Positions 1 to 9,600 of a stretch of DNA of 14,050 bases are shown here, piece after piece. Origin of the DNA: Saccoglossus kowalevskii (taxonomy: Eukaryota > Hemichordata > Enteropneusta > Harrimaniidae); assembly GCF_000003605.2 (NCBI RefSeq), contig NW_003129388.1, forward strand, positions 9,229 to 23,278. The letters run 5' to 3'. The notes under the pieces are model-generated. The model saw only the letters and a program-made list of their open reading frames with translations, did not search any database and was not told the origin of the DNA. A program made the translations under genes and the position numbers. The stretch's first letter is position 1, and the number at the start of each line of letters is the position of its first letter.

Positions 1-92
1 AGGGAAGACTTTATACTCATGAATAAGGTGACCAAGTTTGATAAAGTTTGGAATAGAATTAGTAAAGTTATTGTGCACACAATAACATTATT

Positions 93-120
93 AACGACGA
101 CGACAACGACGACGACAACG
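93..120. repeat. Imperfect ACG/ACA trinucleotide microsatellite
   Basis: Runs of ACG interrupted by ACA (pattern ACGACGACGACA twice, then ACG) lie in the ERGIC3 intron downstream of visible exon 8. It codes for poly-Thr or poly-Arg in chance frames and has no apparent function. Confidence 0.9.
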
Positions 121-202
121 CCGGACAGAAATTTTTCCCTTAATATACCTTTCCCTTCCATCTTTGATGTTACGGGCAAGGTAATAATAGCATCTTGGTA
201 TC

Positions 203-257
203 TGAATACACATGTATAAGATATCTCTGGGAGACAACATAAAAGTATGTGTATTCA
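203..257. repeat. Inverted repeat, 11-bp arms
   Basis: TGAATACACAT (203-213) and ATGTGTATTCA (247-257) are perfect reverse complements separated by 33 bases. It could fold in the ERGIC3 intron RNA or be a short mobile-element remnant. The rest of 1-414 is intron with no coding signal for the missing last exon. Confidence 0.6.
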
Positions 258-340
258 ACTTGTCAAATAGGCTATAAAAAGGTTCCACCCTGTCCTTAGT
301 GTGGGTATGCACTCAGTAATGTATCATCCTGGTATCCTAC

Positions 341-390
341 TTTGTAAATACTGTCCTCTTGTGACGAAACATCATTTTATTATTTCAAGT
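341..390. repeat. Dispersed repeat, copy 1 (partner at 1149-1199)
   Basis: This stretch shares about 50 bases with 1149-1199 in the same orientation: TTTGTAAA.ACTG.CCTCTTGT, then GAC.AAA.ATCATTTTATTAT and TTCAAG. The CTGCCCTC core also appears at about 10893. This looks like a fragment of a genomic repeat family. It starts only 25 nt into the intron from the exon 8 donor. Confidence 0.7.
376..381 (-). promoter_or_regulatory. ERGIC3: Possible intronic poly(A) signal in ERGIC3
   Basis: AATAAA on the minus strand lies about 35 nt past the donor of visible exon 8. If used, the transcript would keep the in-frame TGA at the donor and encode a protein ending in KYTEKHR without the second membrane span. 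The hexamer is common by chance in AT-rich introns. Confidence 0.25.
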
Positions 391-414
391 AACTCATATC
401 AGGCGACAACTCAC

Positions 415-628
415 CGGTGTTTCTCTGTATATTTAACCATCAAAGGTGCAAACTCATATAGTATGAAGACGCCAGGAAGACCGTGTTCTCCAGCCGCTGA
501 TGCTAGCGATGTACTTACAACTTTTTCATGTTTGGTAACAGAGTACTGATTTGATCTTGTGGTCGCACCATTTAGTTTAGTGTAGGTTGTTGGCACTATT
601 TTCACAAAATATTGGTACATGATGGAAG
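415..628 (-). CDS. ERGIC3: ERGIC3 visible exon 8: end of lumenal domain
   Basis: The exon is 214 nt with acceptor ATTCAAACAG and donor CACCG|GTGAGT, phase 1 to phase 2. It encodes [49 protein letters not shown] and KYTEKH, with the next Arg codon split. Family blocks MFQYFVK, NQFSVTRHEKV and GLPGVF.LYE..P are all present. The loop between HEKV and GLPG is Ser/Ala-rich and a few residues longer than in human. The exon coding for the second membrane span should follow but is beyond position 1. Reading into the intron gives CGG TGA, so the frame stops immediately if this intron is retained. Confidence 0.96.
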
Positions 629-3600
629 CTGTTTGAATAGAAAAAATATAGATGTTTATATTATGAGATGACACAGTTAAAGTTATCAATATATCTGACA
701 GATTTTAATTTACTTCACAGAACCAGTCAGGATATAGCAGAGAATTGATATCCAAGAACAAAAGAATTTCAAAAAAAAGGGATCAATGAAAGTTCACCTT
801 GAAAAAATTGCTTTGTCATTTTTAATTTTGGGATCAACAGTATTTTCTGGTATTTCTTGATTTAGATTGATGTACTTGGTTGACCACAGAACCCAATTGA
901 TCTCATTTTAGTTTCACCTCAATCGTCAAGATCATTCAACTGTGAGACGCCATCTATGAAACCTCATTGTTTACTTTTATCTGATTGCCGAAATTGCATC
1001 AGGATTTCAGTAAACAGATACATTTAAAAAGCATTGGAAAAACGTAGATACACTTGTATTAAAAAAAAGACATTCCATAGAGATCGCCAGTGAGTTGAAT
1101 GTTGTCGTCTAGGCTGTCATAGTGTATTAGTTTTTTAAAGTAAGCTTTTTTGTAAACACTGCCCTCTTGTGACAAAATATCATTTTATTATATTCAAGCA
1201 TTTTTTTAACATTAGAAATTCGAAAAAAAATAGTTTTTACAGTATACATGACTATTTCAATAATTAATTTGACTTATGGTACTAAACATAATCACAAGAT
1301 CAAAACGAATTTTATAACAGTAAATTGCATTCAGTTAAAATAAACTATGTGTACTGTAAACGGCAAAGAAACAGAAATTTTCCTATATGGGTGGCAAACT
1401 AAAAGTGTAAAAGCACAAGACAAAATGTTAGTAACCATAACATCAAGGAAAAACATAGGGCTTGGACGGGAATCGAACCCGTGACCTCTCGCACCCGAAG
1501 CGAGAATCATACCCCTAGACCACCAAGCCAACCGGTCACGTGTAAGGCCCAAATAAGGTATATGAATGTTGAATGGTAATTACGTGCACCGGAATCATTC
1601 ATTGCATCTTGGGAGCAGGTCAGAAGCAACATGGCAAATGTTTCTACTGCGTAAACTCCGACAAGATTTAATTGCAACATACCAATTACCCCAAAATCAT
1701 AGCGAAGATCTATTGACTGAAATATACGTAAATACAGGTAAGTACAAAGAGAAATACAGTCTGTCGTTTGTCTATTGCGGGTGAGGGGACTTCACGATAT
1801 TTGCGTTTATTGCAATGACCGGCATTTTTAAAACTACTACAAGTTCATTGGAAAGACTCCTCGGTCCGTCGTTTTGTCCATTACCACGACCTTCACAAAT
1901 CTACCGCCAGGCAATTTTCTCCAAAACAGCGAATTTCTCCAAATTTCGTGATTTTTTCCAAACGGCAACAAATTAAATTGACCAGACTGTGTCGACTGTG
2001 CTCGGGTGAAACACTGTACATTACGCTGAGATCTAGTCACGTATACGTGTGATTCTACAATTACCTTCGACTAGTACTTAGGTTTACAATTAGTTAACCT
2101 ATTATTAGTGGAGCTTTGTGTGGTAGAAATATAAGAACTCCTTTTGCATATTTACATACGACACAAGTGCCATAATTTGGGATAATACGGTACTGGGGGG
2201 TTAAGTTTTTGGCGTACATGGCTTTGATTTTGAAATGTTGTTCAAATAGTTATTTACGCATTCTCTATTCACGAGTGTCATCATCATAATAATGTCTAAC
2301 ATACCCAGAAAAAAACAGCTAGCTACAAACACTGAGCTCTGTGTTGCATGCAACTGTACCAACCAATATCATTCTATACACATGCACTAGTGAGGGCACA
2401 TGTACAAGTTTTTTACAAAATATTCACAGTATAGCATTCATAATAGAGAAAACAGTAAAATGAAGCATTATAGGTATTTATAAATTCACTGCTTACAAAC
2501 TACAAGATAATGAGCGTCTTGGCCACTTTAAAATTGCCTTCCTTCAAAATGTTATAGTTTCGGTGCATTTGAACATGGATGTACTAAGAATAGTACATCC
2601 ATGATTTGAAGACTGAATTTTAGTTTATGTAACTGTTTATGTTTATGTTTGAGCTTAACTCCATGCCCAAGGACAGTCGACAGTCCACAGTCAAGCATTT
2701 CATATTCTGCTCAGTTTTTGGAGTAATTACTGTTGTAAGCGACCTTCTCTCCTGTTGCATGTCCATATCACCCTTAACGCATGTGTATATAATTTTGTGT
2801 TCTTTAATGGAAAGTTGGTAGATGAGCTTTTTTTGCACTGATCAAAGGTTTATTAGTGGATGACTTAATTGTTTTTTCATGGTATTATCATGCTGGACAT
2901 TGCAGTAAATCTGATAAAGGGAATATTTTAAAAGGATGCGAGCAGTGGTACATGTAGTTGTGACAGGAAATGTTCAAAATGGGTCCCACAATCATACTAT
3001 GCATAGCAATACATGTATGTGGTTTACTTATTGAACAATTTGAAAGCATGCAGTCATGATCAATGTCACCACTACAACCTCTAATTCATACTTTCTTTTA
3101 TTCCTAAAAGATTTCTCCGCGATGCCAGTAGCAGTACAACGTGGTGCGGGTCCAAGTTGTTGGGATCGTGTTAAAATGGGTTTCATGTTAGGCTGTGCAG
3201 TTGGTATGGGTTCTGGTGCTATATTTGGAGGATTCAGTGCACTCAGGTGGGTTCATTAATTACTAACTTGTTTTACCCTTTTCACCAGAAGTTCCCTCTT
3301 TTAATCACAAATTAGTCCTGTTTATTATAAATTATAGTCTGCACTTTCCTTCCTGAAATATTGAAAGTCTGGTGGTAAAAAGTTTAAAACACATTTTCTA
3401 TAACATTTTATAAACTTTTAAAGTTAACATGGACATCTACAGTCAGGGTTATAGCCAGAAAACTTTATTGAAATGGGAAATAGCAGTTGTTAGTCTATTT
3501 ATGGTTATTTTGAGATTGACTCAAATTTTGTCTGTTGGCTCCAAAATTAAAGTTCATTCCCAGAAATATTGAAGAACATAAAAGAAAAAGTCTGGTGGTA

Positions 3601-6600
3601 AAATGGTTAAACCTTGTTTTGATTTTTTAAAAATTGCACATTGCACGAGACTCCTATCTAACTTGGCGTGATATGATTGTACATATGCTGTCTAACACCT
3701 GCAGGTATGGTCTAAGAGGAAGAGAATTACTTGGCACTGTAGGAAAAGCAATGATGTCTGGAGGTGGTACATTTGGTTTATTTATGTCAATTGGAAGTGG
3801 TATACGATGCTAGCTTACGGAGAACTATAAACACTCTGAGATTTCCTGGAACTCGCAAAGACCATGAATACTGTAATATGTACATTGGAAACCTGAATAC
3901 GCAAGTTGCTCACATAGTACCAGTATGTGTAGTCAGAGAGCAGAGACAAACGTGGAAATCATGATATTTCAATTTGCGTAATGATTTCCTTTGCCATATT
4001 TAGAACAAATAAATTTTCTATGAAACTTTACAAATCAGAATAATGTTTTGTGTGATCGTAGGGTTACATATTATTTCTACGAAATGATGATCGCTACCAG
4101 TAATTTGCATAAAAGCTGGTACATAGCAACTGGCAACAAATGATCCTGTACATGGCTATTTTTTTCAGGTAATCATCTACATCACTGTAGCAAGACACTT
4201 CCATTCCAGCATGCAGTAGTCAAGATGCACAGCATCAATATTGAGTCTTTTTTAAAAAATTAGATTGCATAAGTACAGCGTGAACGCAATAGTCTCCATA
4301 AAGTGTCCTCGGCTGATCGATTGCTATGTCTATTTTTATTCTATCGATCTACTAGTATTATCATAGATCATGGAGCTAAAAAAAGCTCCATGCATAGATC
4401 AAGTCAAGGAGCTCAGGGTGTTGGTATACTTACAAACACCACTATTGAGTAGTTGATCCAAGCAGCTATTTCTTTTTTTTATGAAAAATCTTTTTAAAAA
4501 TTGGGTTACCATAGTTCGGGGCGACAGTGAAAATATCTCTGCCATCAAGCTCTCATTATAGCCCCACACCTCTGCTGACCGATTTGTATTGTAGTCTGTG
4601 GACATGATGATTACCATGTCTATTTTTATCCTACTAATCTATTATCGTCAAGGAGATCAGGTTGTAGATATGAATGCAAACACAGTAACTCGCGTGATGC
4701 CATGTGACTGTCATACTTTCCTGTTTTTGGTTATTTCAAATTATACCAGAATAGTGCATTATAGCCGTGCTGGAATTATTTGCCTAGGCAGAATTTCATG
4801 ATTATTGATTTGTGATGTTGTAGGATAATACTATTAGGGATAAGTTCATAATATTGTCACCAATAGCAGAGAAGGCATGTTTGATCGTGTGCATATCACG
4901 TTCTACCCGTCAGACCACATGATGTGAATTACATGTATATATCAAAGCAACACTTCACTTCAGTTATTTTTTTAAACAGTTTTATTGCATATTTTTGATT
5001 TACCGATAATAAAAAAAAACACACGCAAGACTTTGTATGTAAGCAAGTCTATGCACGGGTCTGTGGATAACTTACCACTCAGACGCAGATCTAAGAAGGA
5101 GATACCGGTACCGGTAATTAATTCCCCACTGACATCCAATTACGCAAGTACCAGAATTTTTAGTTCCCCATCAACATCCTATTACTAGAATGTATGTTGC
5201 TGAGCCCAATAGTAATTTGCAGAATAGAAAAAAAATGTTTTCATACCAAATAACATTTCTGTTGTATTATTTTGTTGCTATTCAGTGCTATAAAATACAG
5301 GATTGGTACTGAAAACTCATCTTTACATAAACATTACAAATCAACCGCTCCACCCTGTATCTTGCCTCTTTCTACTTAAAGACCAACAGGCCACGTGGAG
5401 TTTTTTATTCGAAAAAGTGTCCCACGGTGACTAAAAGCTTCACAAAAACCCGAGAAACAGTGATTCATTGCATTATATTTTCTATTTTTCAAATGCAAGT
5501 GGTGCCATGAATGTTCAGGGAAACCATAAATAAAAATAGTAGTGAATTTGACAGCTAGACCATTTACTTTTCCTGGAAAAATGGGTTTCAAAAGCATTGA
5601 GTTTCGAATTTGCCGGCACTGTAAGCTCCACCCACATTGCATATGAGGTGAAATAAACGCTACTAGTGCATTGTTTATGTTAGAGAATACAATGGAATGA
5701 AGTCCAGGAAAGATTGTCGAAACCAGAGTGTCTGTCTGACAGTGGTTGAAATTAACTTGTCAATGATAAACAGCATTCATAAGCCGTTCCTTACAATTTT
5801 GCCTGTAGTTATGATATAAATGCACTCGATGTACCTTTTTATTTATTCAACAACCTTCGCCCACTGCACTCATCAGGAAAAGTTCACACTTTGGTGTGTG
5901 GTCGATCGACAATCTCGTTTCAATCACGGTTACTTATACGAGTAACCGTGTTCAATGTAGAATCCCTTGGAATGAAATGCGATGCGCATGTCATGAAAAA
6001 CAATTGACGCTTTCCACATGACTGGTATCGAGGGCGTGGACGTAGTATCAGGTTTTTTCTAAATAACATATTTCTGAATAAATGAGCGAAAGATGCTGGT
6101 TGGTAATATATTTTGGGCTCGTAGCGAGGATGATTATTTTTATAGTGATCCACGATCTAATTTGGCATGATAAAAAAATATTACGACCCAGTGATCGATC
6201 CAAGCCACTCTTGCCTGGAAAATAATACATGTAGGTCAAATCCGAATGCGTTGCCTTTTGTTTCGTTTCACCTGGGTCTGAGATGATGCAAGGACAATCA
6301 ACATTTGAATATACAGTTCTCTTAGTTGTCTGAGGTAAAAAGTAATCGCTCAGAGACCAGAGATTTTCTCTACGCAAGGTAATTTATATCTGTGAATATA
6401 TTTATTGAACATTGCAGCCTAGACCGTGTCACTTTAGAATGAACTGTGCAACTCTGCATACTAGTATACCCAACTTGAATTCGGATTCCAACAAGCTGCC
6501 TCATCGCCAGAATTGAATTGTTTATTTCACTTTACACAGCTCAGATCAGTAACTATACACATAAACAAAAGATTAGTACTATCTACATTTAATGAACAAT

Positions 6601-9600
6601 TGACAGTCACTGTTGTTGAATAAATCAGTCAGATTAGAATACTAAGCTCCGCCCAGCCCATGGGTAGTAAATGTCGGCCTTCAACATAGATCAATGTGCC
6701 ATCGTGTATTAGTATTTGTTGGTTCGGAGATCTGAAAATTATTTGATAAAGTTTAGTGATTTCCCCATTAAACCAATGTGATTTGAAACAGTTTAGATTA
6801 AATTATTATTTGAAGTATACATTTGTTTTTTGCCCATTCTATCAATCCCAGAGTTTGAATGTGGTATATTGACCAACATTGTTCAAACATGGTATACAAC
6901 AACATCAAATTGTACCAACACGTACCATTGTATTCAAAATAGCTGACAGGCACAAATTGTCTTTGTTAGTGGTATTACACAACTGGATTTAATATGTACC
7001 GGTAGATCCATATACAGCATTTAGGTTTTACATACTATTTCATGACTGGGACTGTGTCATGTCCATGACTTGTTAGTCCTGGTTGCAGACAAAAACTAGC
7101 TGGTAAGGGGTTGATGGATAGAAGATGAAAAAAATATTTTTTTTTTTTAAATAATTTCCCTTCTACCGTACTTCCCCGAGCATAAGCCCCTCTCCGAGTA
7201 TAAGCCCACCCCTCTGTTTTTAGACATTTAACAAGTTGAGGGCATCCCTGAGTATAAGCCCATGGTGTTTTTACCAGGCATCGACGACATTTATTAAAAT
7301 ATGCATGTAAAAAGTAATTCATAGCATAATAACCGTGAGTGGTACGGTAGTTTGGTTCCTGCTTTTACGAGAAAACTCGCATTAATTTCAGGCTGGCGAA
7401 TGTACGAAACATGGCTCGCACATTTTCTATTCTGTTATTTACTCAGGATGAACCCCGATGTTGCAATACTGAAGTAATTCATATTTCTTTTGAGTAGTAG
7501 TTTTAGAAACGCCAAAAATGTGATCGTCAAGTCGTGAAACCTGGTCATTGAACATCGTTTTACTTTTCCGAATAACCGTGTCCATTGAAACTTTCGTGAA
7601 TGGGATGTGATCGACGTGACTGGTGACCGTGAAAAGTTTAAATACTTCCTCCACCCTCAGTTTACCTTTTGAAAATTGCGATCAACAGCTTTAGGGGAAA
7701 AATCACTGTTTTCTGTCGAAATCAGATCGCATTTTAACATCGCGGGATTCACTTCAGCATTGCGCTGGAAAAATTACTTCGTCAATAATCAGTAAACTTT
7801 GTCTGTACGACACAACATTTTGATTGGTTAACGAAAGACGTGACCTGTTAGGTCAAAGGAAGTTGTTCAGGTCAAGTCATGATGCAAAACACCATGGCAG
7901 AAATTGCTTTGTATCGTGAGTTCGCGTATGTTCGAAAACATCCCACAACGAGGATAATGATAAAGATCTTGCCTTCGACTGTTTTCCCACAGACCTTAAC
8001 CATTTTTGCACTGTAAATTCAGACAGTATGTAAATCGTATTGTAATAAAATGTGTGTATTTTTATGAACATGTTTGTTTCTTCATTGTAAAACAGTGTTG
8101 TGGAAATCAAAAAGACATATTTCTCAGAGACCGACGCTGTGAACGAAAAATATAATATATGGTTGGGAAGATGGTTATAATTTTAAACCCCCCAACAAAT
8201 AAACTTTTCTGAGGTGGTCCTCGAGTATAAGCTCACCCCCTAATTTTCCCGATTTTACATGTTCAGGCCCCTGGGCTTATACTCGAGGAAGTATGGTAAC
8301 TCTCTGTGGTCCTATTACATTGAAATTGACATACGAATGATGTATAGAACCTTGGATGTATGTGACTTGTACTGAACATTGAGATAGACTACCAGTAAAA
8401 CCACACAGGAACTGTGCACAGTAAATACATATTTGTCATTTTCATAAAACTGATGCCAAAAAAAGATCAACTTGTTCATGGACCATGGGCAGACTCAAAT
8501 CAAGAGGCCAACATTGGGAAAAACTTAACATTAAATGTTAGACTAGCACAACACATAGGTACAGCAAAAACAAGGCATTGAGAAATGAGAAGAAACTCTT
8601 GACCAAAAATAATCAACGAAACTCTTGTGTTTTCATGAGAAGTCAGAATGAGCTTTATCAAATACATAATAATCTGGCTAGAAGTTTTCAAGAAGTTATC
8701 AGCTAAAGACAGTCTGGTGTTGGTGAAAACCACACATGCTTGTTATAAAACTACAAAATCAAAATACAGATGGAACTTCTGAGGGGTTCATTCATACAAG
8801 CAATGAATGACCACAAACTTTGTTCATGAATATAGCTATGGGAGCCACTCACCTTTTTGAGATGTAACTTTTGAATTATCCAGCGGGTTTTCCATTCCAG
8901 GATATTTATGCCCGAATGAAAGATGATTGATACGATGACTCAAATTAAACTGAAAATAGACACAAATTTATCAATTAAAGGAAAAAAAAATCTTGTACTA
9001 TGTATGTATTTTTTATCGAATAAAACATGTCAACCAAAATGGAAGTAAATGTTTATTGGTTTGTGCAGTATAGATTACCTTTTCTCCACTGAATGCCTGT
9101 AGATCATGCACGTGTACATGATGTTGTTGAAAACTTTTACCTGGAGCAAAATGAAAATTACCAGCAACCTAAAACAGATAATAGTGTTGGAGAATTTATT
9201 TGGTAATTTATTGCGAAAAAAATATTTTTAATAATGAAGTTGATTGAAATTGAGTTAAATCTCTGCCTGACTTCATAAAGTTTGTCTCTTTGCTATTAAA
9301 TAATTACACCACTGTTGGTCATGTGAACCAATGTGCTGGCTGTATGTTTATTTCTGTAATTTAGTCTTTTGTTTTTATGTATAATATACTGTAAAAATGT
9401 CTTTTTTGCGAACATGTCTTTTTAGCGAATTTAGCGAGTGAACTGATTCGCTAATTCAAGATGTCACTAATGACTTCATGGAGGTGATAACTGCGCATTT
9501 GTTTTGGTATGCGCCAGTGTGAAAACAGGAAATCAACAATGACAAGGGAGATCCGCTAAATCAACATTTCGCTATTACATCATTTTACCACAATTCGCTA

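Larger units (their letters stand above)
1738..3110 (+). other. ROMO1: Putative ROMO1 5'UTR intron
   Basis: This stretch runs from the GTAAGT donor at 1738 to the acceptor CTTTTATTCCTAAAAG ending at 3110. No convincing coding sequence was seen on either strand. It holds a 12-nt perfect palindrome (2038-2049) and a 12-bp hairpin (2574-2603). The assignment depends on the first-exon proposal. Confidence 0.35.

Noticed and set aside
1-414. Last ERGIC3 exon (second membrane span and tail)
   Set aside because: I looked on the minus strand for the CAIIGG and YHSARA blocks and found none, so it must be outside the window.
1458-1529. tRNA-derived SINE instead of a tRNA gene
   Set aside because: Stems are fully paired, both internal boxes are intact, a T-run terminator follows at once, and no SINE body or A-rich tail is attached.
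1566-1784. 72-codon plus-strand frame covering the candidate first exon
   Set aside because: It reads past the strong donor at 1738 and shows no family resemblance; a non-coding leader exon is the better explanation.
3056-3121. In-frame upstream ATG that would extend ROMO1 by 22 residues
   Set aside because: The extension runs through a pyrimidine tract and AG acceptor and is absent from the family, which starts at MPVAV.
5376-5642. 88-codon minus-strand open frame
   Set aside because: Composition looks like intron, no protein family was recognised, and it is not needed to complete ERGIC3, whose reading is continuous from 8853 to 628.
6048-6377. 109-codon minus-strand open frame
   Set aside because: It has no recognisable domain, no family resemblance and no splice or poly(A) context. 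A frame this length is not rare in 14 kb.
7439-8110. Two minus-strand frames (7439-7654, 7877-8110) inside the transposon as a possible transposase
   Set aside because: They are short and lack any DDE or helix-turn-helix signature I can see. They are more likely chance frames in a CpG-rich interior.
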